Shown piece by piece: positions 25,765-34,334 of a DNA stretch of 64,000 nucleotides (position 1 is the first letter of the stretch; each line of letters opens with the position of its first letter). The notes under the pieces are model-generated. The model saw only the letters and a list, made by a program, of their open reading frames with translations, did not search any database and was not told the origin of the DNA. Made by a program: the position numbers and the translations under genes. Source of the DNA: Candidatus Kryptoniota bacterium (GTDB lineage: Bacteria > Bacteroidota > Ignavibacteria > Kryptoniales > JAKASW01); the NCBI GenBank assembly GCA_036567965.1, contig DATCTN010000021.1, positions 196,906 to 260,905 of the forward strand, read 5' to 3'.

Positions 25765-26669
25765 TAATCAGAGTAGAAAACCTTACGAAGAAATACGGCG
25801 ACCTTATCGCAGTCGACGAAGTCACTCTGGAAATTCAGCGAGGTGAGCTGGTGGGCATAATCGGGCCCGACGGTGCGGGGAAGACAACCTTCATGCGGAT
25901 GATCGCCGGGGCGCTGGAACCCACTTCGGGCAAAATTGTTATCAATGACAAGACTTTTCTTGAAGACCGCCAGCAGCTTAAAGAAGAGATCGGTTACCTT
26001 TCTCAGGTAAGTCAGGCTTACGGCGATCTTACCGTCTGGGAGAACATCGAGTTCTTCGGCAAGATCCATAAGGTGAAGGACTGGGAGCAACGTGGAAACG
26101 AGCTGCTGAGATTCGCGCGCCTAAATGGTTTTAAAAATCGTCTCGGAGATCAGCTCTCCGGCGGTATGCGACAGAAACTTGGAGTTTGCTGCGCGGTAAT
26201 TCATCAGCCGAAGATTCTGATTCTTGATGAACCTACAACAGGAGTCGATCCTGTATCGAGGAGAGAATTGTGGCTCATCCTTGCCACATTCCTCAAGAAC
26301 TCCATGACGATTCTCGTCGCTACTCCTTATCTGAACGAAGCTGAAAGATGCAGTAGAGTCGCGCTCTTCAATCAGGGCAAGCTCCTGAGGTACGATTCTG
26401 TGGCAGCGCTGACGTCTGAAACGCACCTTCATGTGTATGAGATTCATTCGAGAAATCTCGGCGAGGCGCATGCCGTTGTTTCGAAATTTAAGTTTGTTGA
26501 AAACGTCATAATACTTGGCGACAGGATAAACTTTGTCACCGATCATCACACGGAGATGGATGTAATGTCCGTGCTCGACGCCGTGAGAAAATCCGTTGAT
26601 GATAAGGCGGAGATGAAAGAGATCGGCGCTTCGCTTGACAATATCTTTACAAGTCTGATAAAACAATAA
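25761..26669 (+). CDS. ABC transporter ATPase 1 (YbhF-like; H-loop histidine replaced by proline)
   Basis: A 302-aa DRA/YbhF-type nucleotide-binding protein. Walker A GPDGAGKT is at residues 35-42, the Q-loop is in YLSQVSQAYGDLTV, and the signature LSGGMRQ at 132-138 is intact. Walker B is ILILDEPTTG with the catalytic Glu. The H-loop reads VATPYLNEAE: P189 stands where ABC proteins have the switch histidine. The other ATPase in the operon has the histidine but a degenerate signature. The C-terminal 80 residues are the usual extension of this subfamily. It overlaps the adaptor gene by 4 bases and is followed by tolC. Confidence 0.92.
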   Translation: MIIRVENLTKKYGDLIAVDEVTLEIQRGELVGIIGPDGAGKTTFMRMIAGALEPTSGKIVINDKTFLEDRQQLKEEIGYLSQVSQAYGDLTVWENIEFFGKIHKVKDWEQRGNELLRFARLNGFKNRLGDQLSGGMRQKLGVCCAVIHQPKILILDEPTTGVDPVSRRELWLILATFLKNSMTILVATPYLNEAERCSRVALFNQGKLLRYDSVAALTSETHLHVYEIHSRNLGEAHAVVSKFKFVENVIILGDRINFVTDHHTEMDVMSVLDAVRKSVDDKAEMKEIGASLDNIFTSLIKQ

Positions 26670-26752
26670 AATGCCGGACGATTGTTCGATTGTATCGGAT
26701 TACATGCAAAAGGACTATCGGCTGTCGGCTAATTCGCACGGAGGAAACTAAA

Positions 26753-28081
26753 GTGAAAAGAGCAATTATTGGGATTGTGTTAATCGGGTGGGCAATGACA
26801 TCTTCTGCTCAGACAACGCTTTCGCTACAAGATGCCATACAAATTGGTCTCGAGAATTCTAAGTCGCTTAAGATATCGCAGCTCAATGTTTCGATTGCAC
26901 AGGAGAAATCAAATGAAGTGAATGCAAACCGTTGGGCAAACCTGACACTCAAAGGTGGATACACCAGGTTATCGACTGTTCCTCCGTTCAATGTGACCAT
27001 TCCGGTGGGAGAGTTCGGCAATCCGACGCCGCTGTCATTTTCGCTCTATCAGAACCTGTACGATTATTACAATCTGCAACTTCAGCTCCAGCAGCCGATA
27101 TTCACAGGGTTCACGCTGCTAAACTCATCGAAGGCAGCCGAGAAGACAGCCGAAGCAGTTACATATGATTCGAAAGCGGATAGATCAAATCTAGAAGTGC
27201 AGATCGCGACATCTTACTGGAACCTCTACCAGGCAATGGAAGCCGCGCAGTTCATGCAGGAGAACCTTGACCGCACGCAGCTCCATTACAAACAGGCCCA
27301 GGACATGTTGAACCAGGGTATGTTAACGCAGAGCGACGTACTAAGTGTGAAGGTTCAAGTATCAAACGCCCAGTTGATGCTTCTCGACGCTCAGAACAAT
27401 TTGAGACTGGCGGCGGTGGCCTTGAATAATGTCCTCGGTGTACCACTAAACAAGGAATACACTATTACCTCGGTCCCTCAGACGGGCGACACGACAATGC
27501 AGGATATCGGCGCATTGCTCCACACGGCGCTCGAAAACCGAAACGAGCTGCAATCGCTCAAACTGAAGGGACAAGCAGCGGATGCCGCCGTGGCAGCCGC
27601 CTGGGGAGCATACCTGCCGCAGGTAGCTGTCGTCGGAGACTTGTACTATCAACGACCCAACCAGAGGATTCAACCGCCAACCGACGCCTTCAAGAACACC
27701 TGGGATGCCGGCGTAATGATCAGTCTTCCTATTTGGAACTGGGGGCAGACTGAAGCTAAAGTAGACCAGGCGCGAGCCCAGCGTGAACAAGCCGACCTCG
27801 CGTTGAAACAGACTGCCGACGCAGTGTATCTAGACGTGACCCAGAGTTACCTGAATTTTAAACAGGCAAAAGACAAAATTGCCGTTGCTCAGACGGCTGT
27901 TAATGATGCCGAAGAGAGCTACAGAATTTCGGACCAGAAATTCAAAGTCGGTCTGGTTACAAACACTGATCTGATGGATGCCGAGATCGCACTTCTACAA
28001 ACAAAACTCAATTACACCCAGGCGCTTACGGGTCTCGAGATAGCGCGCATTAGTCTTGAAAAGGCGACCGGCCAGCTGTAA
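26753..28081 (+). CDS. TolC family outer-membrane efflux protein
   Basis: A 442-aa TolC-type channel with an N-terminal signal peptide (AIIGIVLIGWAMTSSAQ). Two homologous outer-membrane efflux repeats follow: TTLSLQDAIQIGLENS with long helices in the first half, and DAEIALLQTKLNYTQALTGL near the C-terminus. GTG 26753 was chosen because GGAGG (26740-26744) precedes it and it gives a proper signal peptide. An open frame to 26690 adds a poor N-terminus. It lies between the two ATPase genes and completes a tripartite pump. Confidence 0.92.
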   Translation: MKRAIIGIVLIGWAMTSSAQTTLSLQDAIQIGLENSKSLKISQLNVSIAQEKSNEVNANRWANLTLKGGYTRLSTVPPFNVTIPVGEFGNPTPLSFSLYQNLYDYYNLQLQLQQPIFTGFTLLNSSKAAEKTAEAVTYDSKADRSNLEVQIATSYWNLYQAMEAAQFMQENLDRTQLHYKQAQDMLNQGMLTQSDVLSVKVQVSNAQLMLLDAQNNLRLAAVALNNVLGVPLNKEYTITSVPQTGDTTMQDIGALLHTALENRNELQSLKLKGQAADAAVAAAWGAYLPQVAVVGDLYYQRPNQRIQPPTDAFKNTWDAGVMISLPIWNWGQTEAKVDQARAQREQADLALKQTADAVYLDVTQSYLNFKQAKDKIAVAQTAVNDAEESYRISDQKFKVGLVTNTDLMDAEIALLQTKLNYTQALTGLEIARISLEKATGQL

Positions 28082-28082
28082 G

Positions 28083-29003
28083 ATGGCGCTCGCAATCAAG
28101 GCATCGAATCTGACAAAGAAGTTCGGGGACTTCACTGCTGTTAACGGAATATCATTCGAAGTCGAGGAAGGGAAGATCGTCGGCTTTGTCGGCGCCAACG
28201 GCGCGGGCAAGACAACGACGATCAAAATGCTTTGTGGATTGTCCAGACCTACGTCCGGAGAGGCACTCGTCGCGGGGATCGACGTAACCCGCCATCCCGA
28301 ACTGGTCCGCCAGAGCATCGGTTACATGTCTCAAAGGTTCTCACTCTACAGCGACCTCACCGTCAAGGAGAATATCGAGTTTTACGGCGGGATTTACGGA
28401 TTGAGCAACAGCATACTCAAGGAACGATTTGACTGGGTAGTGGAGGTTGCCGACCTCAAAGGGAGGGAAAATATCCTCACCAAGGATCTGCCGTTGGGAT
28501 GGCGACAGAGGCTGGCTCTCGGCTGCGCAGTGCTTCATCAACCGAAGGTCGTCTTTCTGGATGAACCGACAAGCGGAGTGGACCCGGTCATTCGTGATAA
28601 GTTCTGGGGATTGATAGGAGAATTGTCGCGTGGCGGCGCCACGATGATTGTCACGACGCACCATTTGGAGGAGGCGGAGTTTTGCGAGAGAGTGCTGATG
28701 ATGCATGGCGGGAACATAGTGGTTTATGGTTCGCCGGAAAACATCAGGCGTGAGTTTGCCGATCTCCCGCTATTTGAAATTGAAACCAATAATCCGGTTC
28801 AGGTTTTCAACCTACTGGAAGCCGAGCCGTGGGTGACCGAAGCATCGATTCTCGGAGGAAGCGTCCACGTGTTCGCGCAAGCCGATGATCCGGTTGGGTC
28901 AATAGAGAAATTCCTGAACGAGCACAAACAGAAGGGATTCTCCATCACGAAAGCCGCGCCGACTCTCGAAGATATCTTTGTTAACGCGAACAGGGGAAGT
29001 TGA
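28083..29003 (+). CDS. ABC transporter ATPase 2 (degenerate signature LPLGW)
   Basis: A 306-aa nucleotide-binding protein of the same group as the ATPase at 25761-26669 but clearly divergent. Walker A GANGAGKT is at 37-44, Walker B is VVFLDEPTSG with Glu, and the H-loop VTTHHLEEAE has H193. The signature is L136-P-L-G-W-R-Q142 in place of LSGGxxQ, losing the serine and first glycine that contact ATP. Start ATG 28083 lies one base after the tolC stop; the upstream open part has no likeness to the family. It probably pairs with ATPase 1 under the two permeases that follow. Confidence 0.92.
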   Translation: MALAIKASNLTKKFGDFTAVNGISFEVEEGKIVGFVGANGAGKTTTIKMLCGLSRPTSGEALVAGIDVTRHPELVRQSIGYMSQRFSLYSDLTVKENIEFYGGIYGLSNSILKERFDWVVEVADLKGRENILTKDLPLGWRQRLALGCAVLHQPKVVFLDEPTSGVDPVIRDKFWGLIGELSRGGATMIVTTHHLEEAEFCERVLMMHGGNIVVYGSPENIRREFADLPLFEIETNNPVQVFNLLEAEPWVTEASILGGSVHVFAQADDPVGSIEKFLNEHKQKGFSITKAAPTLEDIFVNANRGS

Positions 29004-29006
29004 AGA

Positions 29007-30137
29007 GTGTTTGAGAATGTACTGACGATCTATACTAAGGAATTCAGGCAACTGAAGCGCGACAAGCTTACGCTGGCGGCTATTATCTTTACACCCGTGT
29101 TAATGCTCTTGCTCTACGGATATGCACTTAATTTTGATGTGAAGCACGTGAGGCTAGGTCTCCTGGATGATTCGCAAACGATGGAAAGCCGTGAACTGGC
29201 ACAGAAATTCTTCAGCACGGAATATTTTGATTTTGCCGGGAATGTGTCGGATGAACCCGCGGTTGACAAGTTCATCCAGGATGGTAAGGCTACTGCTGTA
29301 CTGGTTATTCCGCGCGATTACGCGAAAGATATCCTGCGCGGCAAATCTACAAACGTTCAAGTCGTCATTGACGGGACAAATTCCAATAATGCCACCATAA
29401 TCATGGGCTATATCGAAGGGATTGTCCAGAACTTTTCTCAGGATTTGACTGTGAGGTACATGAACCGGAAGGGGTTCTCAATCTCGTCGGGGGCAATCGA
29501 CTTTAGACCGAGAGTCTACTACAATCCAGAGCTTCAAAGTATGAAGTATCTCGTTCCCGGCCTGGTTGCTTTTATCCTGATGGTACTTACCATGCTGATT
29601 CCGGCCATTTCCATCGTTCGTGAAAAGGAACGTGGTACGATGGAACACATTCTGCTTGCGCCTGTAAGACCTCTGGAAGTAATACTTGGAAAGACTCTCC
29701 TCTATTTTGTTCTCTCATTGCTGGCCACCCTCGTCGTAATCACCGTCAGCGTAGTCCTGTTCGGCATCCCGATAAGAGGAAGCGTGATTCTCCTTGTTGC
29801 GGTTACAATCCTGTTTTTGAGCGCAAGTCTGGCGATTGGAATTCTCATATCGACCGCTACTGCAACCCAGGCTCAGGCTTACCTGGCCGCGGGAGCATTG
29901 GGGTTTCTACCGAACATGATACTTTCGGGTTTCATATTTCCCATTAGCAGCATGCCTTTCTGGCTGCGGACAATTACTTATCTATTCCCGGGGAGATATT
30001 TCATAGCTTCTTTGAGAGGAATTCTCCTGAAGGGTTCTGGTCTTTTCGATATCTGGGATCAGATTGTTCCGCTTATAATCATTTTCGTTGTCGTCCTGGT
30101 GACTGCCTCACGGCGCACAGCCGCGAAGGGAATTTGA
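29007..30137 (+). CDS. ABC-2 type permease 1 (YbhS/YbhR-like)
   Basis: A 376-aa membrane subunit. One N-terminal TM helix (LAAIIFTPVLMLLLYGYAL) is followed by a periplasmic domain of about 130 residues (around 45-175). Then come five C-terminal helices, with the ABC-2 signature region REKERGTMEHILLAPVRPLE on the cytoplasmic side of helix 2. FLPNMILSGFIFPISSMP is the conserved re-entrant loop near helix 5. GTG 29007 is 3 bases after ATPase 2. It pairs with the next, similar permease. Confidence 0.9.
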   Translation: MFENVLTIYTKEFRQLKRDKLTLAAIIFTPVLMLLLYGYALNFDVKHVRLGLLDDSQTMESRELAQKFFSTEYFDFAGNVSDEPAVDKFIQDGKATAVLVIPRDYAKDILRGKSTNVQVVIDGTNSNNATIIMGYIEGIVQNFSQDLTVRYMNRKGFSISSGAIDFRPRVYYNPELQSMKYLVPGLVAFILMVLTMLIPAISIVREKERGTMEHILLAPVRPLEVILGKTLLYFVLSLLATLVVITVSVVLFGIPIRGSVILLVAVTILFLSASLAIGILISTATATQAQAYLAAGALGFLPNMILSGFIFPISSMPFWLRTITYLFPGRYFIASLRGILLKGSGLFDIWDQIVPLIIIFVVVLVTASRRTAAKGI

Positions 30138-30138
30138 G

Positions 30139-31275
30139 ATGAATAGAGTCTTCCATGTCGTGAAAAAAGAGTTCCTCCAGATGCGGCGAGACCGCAGAAT
30201 GGTCGGGATGCTCTTTGCTGCTCCGATCCTCCAGCTAGTCCTTCTCGGATATGCAGCGTCGCTCGATATAAAAAACATTCCGATGGTCGTCTGCGATCTG
30301 GATAACAGCAAAGAAAGCAGAGAGCTCATCGAACACTATTCAGGATCGGGATACTTCAATCTTGTCGGTCGTTCCCGGGATATGAATGACATCGACACGT
30401 ACTTCAGGAGGAGCGCTGCTGGAATTGCGCTTATCGTGCCGGTCAATTTCGGACGCGACTTGCTGGCGGGGAGGAACCCGCAGCTTGTCGTCGCCGCAGA
30501 CGGCTCGGATTCAAACACAGGAGGCATCGGACTCAGTTACGCCAGTAGTATTGCGGCCAGTTATGCGCGCAACATCCTCGTTAAGCGTGCCGAAATGTTC
30601 AACCTGATAAAGAATCCTTCAGACCTGCCGCAGGTGACCTCGCAGACCCGGGCCTGGTATAATCAAGATCTGAAAAGCGTAAACTTCATGGTCCCCGGCG
30701 TTCTGGTGATGGTCTTAATGCTTGTCATGACTGTCATCAGCGCTATGGCAATCGTGAAAGAGAAAGAATCCGGCACAATCGAGCAAATAGTAGTCACACC
30801 GCTACGCGATTGGGAGTTTATTCTCGGGAAAATGATCCCGTTCACGATCACTGGCTTCATACAGGTGTCACTCGTTCTGATTGTGGCGGTCTTCTTCTTC
30901 AAAATTCCCCTCTCAGGGAGTTTGCCTGCATTACTCACTCTCAGCGTTCTATTTGTCATCGTCGGACTTGGATTCGGGATATTTGTCTCATCGATATCGA
31001 AGACGCAGCAACAGGCAACAATGGCTGCGCAATTTCTCCTCCTCTTTCCGATGTTGATACTTTCAGGCTTTATTTTCCCGATTGAAAACATGCCGAAGTT
31101 CTTCCAGTACGTGACTTATATTATCCCGATAAGGTACGCGCTTGAGATAGTCAGGGGAATATTTCTGAAAGGCGACAACTTCGGCGATCTAATACCTCAA
31201 ACGCTCGCGCTCCTCGCGATAGGAACAATTGTCCTCTCGCTGAGCGTCAATAGATTCAGGCGTTCGCTTCGCTGA
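30139..31275 (+). CDS. ABC-2 type permease 2 (YbhR/YbhS-like)
   Basis: A 378-aa paralogue of the preceding permease with the same architecture: an N-terminal helix (GMLFAAPILQLVLLGYAASL), a periplasmic domain with DLDNSKESRELIEHYSGSGY, then five helices. It has the cytoplasmic KEKESGTIEQIVVTPLRDWE and LILSGFIFPIENMP loops. It starts one base after permease 1 and is the last gene of the operon, facing the CBS gene across 71 bp. Two different permeases with two different ATPases point to a fully asymmetric pump. Confidence 0.9.
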   Translation: MNRVFHVVKKEFLQMRRDRRMVGMLFAAPILQLVLLGYAASLDIKNIPMVVCDLDNSKESRELIEHYSGSGYFNLVGRSRDMNDIDTYFRRSAAGIALIVPVNFGRDLLAGRNPQLVVAADGSDSNTGGIGLSYASSIAASYARNILVKRAEMFNLIKNPSDLPQVTSQTRAWYNQDLKSVNFMVPGVLVMVLMLVMTVISAMAIVKEKESGTIEQIVVTPLRDWEFILGKMIPFTITGFIQVSLVLIVAVFFFKIPLSGSLPALLTLSVLFVIVGLGFGIFVSSISKTQQQATMAAQFLLLFPMLILSGFIFPIENMPKFFQYVTYIIPIRYALEIVRGIFLKGDNFGDLIPQTLALLAIGTIVLSLSVNRFRRSLR

Positions 31276-31346
31276 GAAGGAAGTCAATTTATTCTCGGGG
31301 CTCAAATCTGCATCGGGTCCCGCTTACTCCTAAGAGTTTTCCTAAA

Positions 31347-31880
31347 CTATGCTCCCTCGCGTTCGGTCGTCGTCCTCAGCGGTTTTGAAGGAACATTAAG
31401 GACGTCCTCCGGGAAGTATTCGCAAAGGAAAGAGACAATGTCCTTTATAGAGAGTACGGCCTTTGGTTCTCCTTTTGCGTTCACTATCGGAATATGCCTG
31501 TAGCCGCCTATGTGCATGAGATTGAGGGCGTGACCGATCTCGTCATTCGCCTGAAGCATTTCAGGGTTCGGAGTGTCGTACTGTTTGACCTTGACCGCCG
31601 ACAAGTCGTTCTTCGTGCCGGCCAACTTGTAAAGGAGATCTCGCTCCGTGAATATCCCTACGACTTTCTTTGAGTCCACTACGAGGAGACATCCCATCTT
31701 GTGCGACTTCATGAGCTCGATCGCCTCCAGGACACTCGATTCAGGTGAAATGGAAATCGCGTCCTGAAGTCTTACTGATTTTATTGGCAATCTCAGGACG
31801 TCGTTTGAGAGAACCTTCTCACGGCGCTTTGGGTCCTCATACATTTCCTGAAGCTCATCATCCATCTCGTGTTCAGACAT
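31347..31880 (-). CDS. CBS-domain pair protein
   Basis: A 177-aa cytosolic protein with two CBS motifs (a Bateman module). The first is at about residues 38-95, with DAISISPESSVLEAIELMKS and VVGIFTERDLLYKLAG. The second is at about 103-160, with PEMLQANDEIGHALNLMH and YRHIPIVNAKGEPKAVLSIKDI. Such modules bind AMP, ATP or SAM and usually report energy status. No catalytic domain is attached. GGAGG stands 7 bases before its ATG. It lies 27 bases after the SDR gene on the same strand, so the two are probably co-transcribed. Confidence 0.87.
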   Translation of the reverse strand: MSEHEMDDELQEMYEDPKRREKVLSNDVLRLPIKSVRLQDAISISPESSVLEAIELMKSHKMGCLLVVDSKKVVGIFTERDLLYKLAGTKNDLSAVKVKQYDTPNPEMLQANDEIGHALNLMHIGGYRHIPIVNAKGEPKAVLSIKDIVSFLCEYFPEDVLNVPSKPLRTTTEREGA

Positions 31881-31907
31881 TTTGCACCTCCAGATTTATT
31901 TCTACTC

Positions 31908-32675
31908 TTACCTTAAGCATGTCTGTGCCCGTCCTCCGTCGATGCTGTAAGTGACGCCGGTTATCCAAGACGCCTTGTCGGAGGCAAGGAAGAGAATCAA
32001 GTCGGCAATCTCTTCCGGATTGCCGGCGCGTCCGATTGGGTGAGTAGTTTTGGAATGTTCGAGGAAACCTGCGTAGGTCTCTTCGTTCATCCCGCTGTTC
32101 CTGTGGAGATTCGTCTCTACGACGCCGGGATTTACCGCGTTTACTCTCACACCCTTGGGTGCCAGCTCGAGGGCTGCGCATCTTGTAAGCTGATCCACCC
32201 CGGCCTTGCTCACGCAATAGGCGAGTACATTCGGAAACGCTCTGGTTCCCGTCACGCTGGATACGTTCACGATATTTCCCTTCCGCTTGATAATAGAAGG
32301 AAGGGCAAGCTGCATGAGCCGGAAAACGGAGGTCAGATTTATTTCGATCATCTCGTTCCATTGCGCGTCGGTCGTATTCTCCACGGTCCCGTTCGCGATT
32401 ATTCCTGCCGCTTGAATTAGAATATCGATTCCGCCAAAGCGCTCCAAAGCCTTATCGACGCATTTCTTGCGATTAGCCTCGAGGGTCACGTCGGCTTGTA
32501 CAATCGATAATGAACCCGATCCATCGATCTCTGTCTTCAATGACTCCAGCCGTTCTCTGTTTCTTCCAACGGCGACCACATTAGCCCCCGATCTTGCGAG
32601 TGCTTTTGCGGTCGCCCGACCGATCCCGCTCGAAGCACCTGTTACGATCGCTGACTTTTCTTTAAAGTTCTCCAT
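31908..32675 (-). CDS. SDR family oxidoreductase (FabG-like)
   Basis: A 255-aa classical short-chain dehydrogenase. TGASSGIG at 12-19 binds the nucleotide. The dinucleotide-stabilising motif, usually NNAG, is replaced by QAAG (88-91). The catalytic serine is in the S139-S140 pair, with Y153 and K157 in YCVSKAG. NPGVVETNLH follows the active site. R38 and R40 in GRNRER suggest NADP(H). The closest known roles are 3-oxoacyl-ACP or 3-hydroxyacyl reductases, but substrate is not set by sequence. TATAAT on the complement at 32700-32705 lies 24 bases before its ATG and may be the -10. Confidence 0.88.
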   Translation of the reverse strand: MENFKEKSAIVTGASSGIGRATAKALARSGANVVAVGRNRERLESLKTEIDGSGSLSIVQADVTLEANRKKCVDKALERFGGIDILIQAAGIIANGTVENTTDAQWNEMIEINLTSVFRLMQLALPSIIKRKGNIVNVSSVTGTRAFPNVLAYCVSKAGVDQLTRCAALELAPKGVRVNAVNPGVVETNLHRNSGMNEETYAGFLEHSKTTHPIGRAGNPEEIADLILFLASDKASWITGVTYSIDGGRAQTCLR

Positions 32676-33150
32676 TCGAGTCTCATTGAATTATGTAAGA
32701 TTATAATATTTGACGACTTGAATTCACGCGGTTGAACAGATTCCGATTTGGAAAACTAAAGAAATAAAGAGTCACTGTCAAACGAGAAAGAGTATCGGCA
32801 ACGCCCAATTTCTCACGTGATGACGAGTCGAGGCTCATCGAAGGATTCGCGATGCGCTGCACCCGGATTTGGATGGAAGGAAACTCAAAGGGAGTGGCAA
32901 ATTCGATCATTGAGAACAGCCTCGAAGATTCTTGGATGGACATATCAGTGCGTTGGCAGTACAATGATCTCGGCACACCCTGACGTTGCATGTCACTATC
33001 GTGCTGCCGCGACAACCTTGATTCTGAGCCAATTCTTGGCTATTTTTTCTGCCAATCTGATCTCCTCTGATCGGACAAAAATATGATCCGGCGGCTTGCT
33101 TATTGCATCCGGCGAGTCGACGGAGAACCCACCAAAATCTTGAGGTTGCG
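32676..33150. other. 475-bp gap with a possible gene remnant
   Basis: No standard gene is visible between the SDR and the acyl-CoA dehydrogenase. On the plus strand, 32768-32983 is open for 71 codons and ends in a TGA. Its translation looks protein-like (MRCTRIWMEGNSKGV, SWMDISVRWQYNDL), but it lacks an ATG/GTG/TTG near its 5' end and I do not recognise it. It may be a decayed gene. Promoters for both flanking genes must also lie here. Confidence 0.3.
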
Positions 33151-34320
33151 ATGGTACAGTTTGGCGGCGTTGACTACTTTAATACTGAGAGCCTCCTATC
33201 TGCCGAAGAGAAACTTGTCAGGGACACCGTGCGTGACTTCGTGTCGAACGAAGTTGTTCCCATCATAGAGAAACATTACCGAGAAGGAACATTTCCGAAA
33301 CATCTTGTGAAGAAGATGGGCGAGCTCGGTATCCTCGGCCCGACCTTCCCGGCGAAGTATGGGTGCGCGGAACTGAACAACGTGGCGTACGGTCTCATCA
33401 TGCAGGAATTGGAACGAGGCGACTCAAGCGTTCGGAGTTTTGCTTCAGTACAAAGCGGTCTCGTCATGTTTCCTATTTTCACTTTCGGTTCCGAAGAACA
33501 AAAGGACCGATGGCTTCCGGGGCTGGCCAAGGGCGATGCGATCGGCTGTTTCGGATTGACTGAACCCGATTTCGGTTCTGATCCCGGAAGTATGATTACT
33601 CGCGCCGAGTTGAAAGGAGACAAGTATGTGCTTAACGGCGCAAAGATGTGGATAACGAACGGGACCATCGCAGATGTAGCGGTCGTCTGGGCTAAACTCG
33701 AAAACCAGATCAGGGGATTCCTGGTGGAGAAGGGTACGCCCGGATTCACGGCACCGGAAATGAAGGGCAAGCATTCGCTTCGTGCTTCAGTTACGAGCGA
33801 GCTAGTGTTCCAGGATTGTGCAATCCCGCGTGAAAATATTTTGCCAGGATCGGGCGGGTTGAAGTCTCCCCTCATGTGTCTCGATCAGGCAAGATATGGA
33901 ATCTCATGGGGAGCAGTGGGATCAGCAATGGCGTGTTACGACTCGGCTCTTAATTACGCAAAATCCAGAATTCAATTCGACAAACCCATCGCTGCATTCC
34001 AGTTGACCCAGGATAAACTGGTCTTCATGCTCACCGAAATTACAAAAGGTCAGTTGTTGAACCTTCAGCTTGGAAGGCTGAAGGATCAGGGGAAGCACAA
34101 GTTCACCCAGGTTTCTATGGCGAAGAGGAACAATGTACATTTTGCGCTTGAGATCGCTCGCGTCGCGCGGACAATCTTGGGAGCTAACGGCATACTCGAT
34201 GAATACCCGGTGATGCGGCACATGGCAAACCTGGAGAGCGTATACACATATGAAGGGACGCACGACATCCATACTCTGATAATCGGGAGCGACATCACCG
34301 GCTTTCAGGCGTACACATGA
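33151..34320 (+). CDS. gcdH: Acyl-CoA dehydrogenase, glutaryl-CoA dehydrogenase-like
   Basis: A 389-aa FAD-dependent acyl-CoA dehydrogenase. CFGLTEPDFGSDPGSM and MWITNGTIADVAVVWAK bind FAD and substrate, and the catalytic base is E368 in YEGTHDIHTLIIG. These three blocks are the pattern of glutaryl-CoA dehydrogenase, which converts glutaryl-CoA to crotonyl-CoA and CO2 in lysine/aromatic breakdown. The arginine that selects glutaryl-CoA cannot be confirmed without alignment, so other substrates remain possible. ATG 33151, preceded by TGAGG, was preferred to an upstream in-frame start at 33103 that adds an Arg-rich extension. Confidence 0.83.
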   Translation: MVQFGGVDYFNTESLLSAEEKLVRDTVRDFVSNEVVPIIEKHYREGTFPKHLVKKMGELGILGPTFPAKYGCAELNNVAYGLIMQELERGDSSVRSFASVQSGLVMFPIFTFGSEEQKDRWLPGLAKGDAIGCFGLTEPDFGSDPGSMITRAELKGDKYVLNGAKMWITNGTIADVAVVWAKLENQIRGFLVEKGTPGFTAPEMKGKHSLRASVTSELVFQDCAIPRENILPGSGGLKSPLMCLDQARYGISWGAVGSAMACYDSALNYAKSRIQFDKPIAAFQLTQDKLVFMLTEITKGQLLNLQLGRLKDQGKHKFTQVSMAKRNNVHFALEIARVARTILGANGILDEYPVMRHMANLESVYTYEGTHDIHTLIIGSDITGFQAYT

Positions 34321-34334
34321 GGGAGAGATAATAA

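Noticed and set aside
31276-31346. Bidirectional terminator between the efflux operon and the CBS gene
   Set aside because: The 71-bp gap has no stem of useful length followed by T or preceded by A runs.
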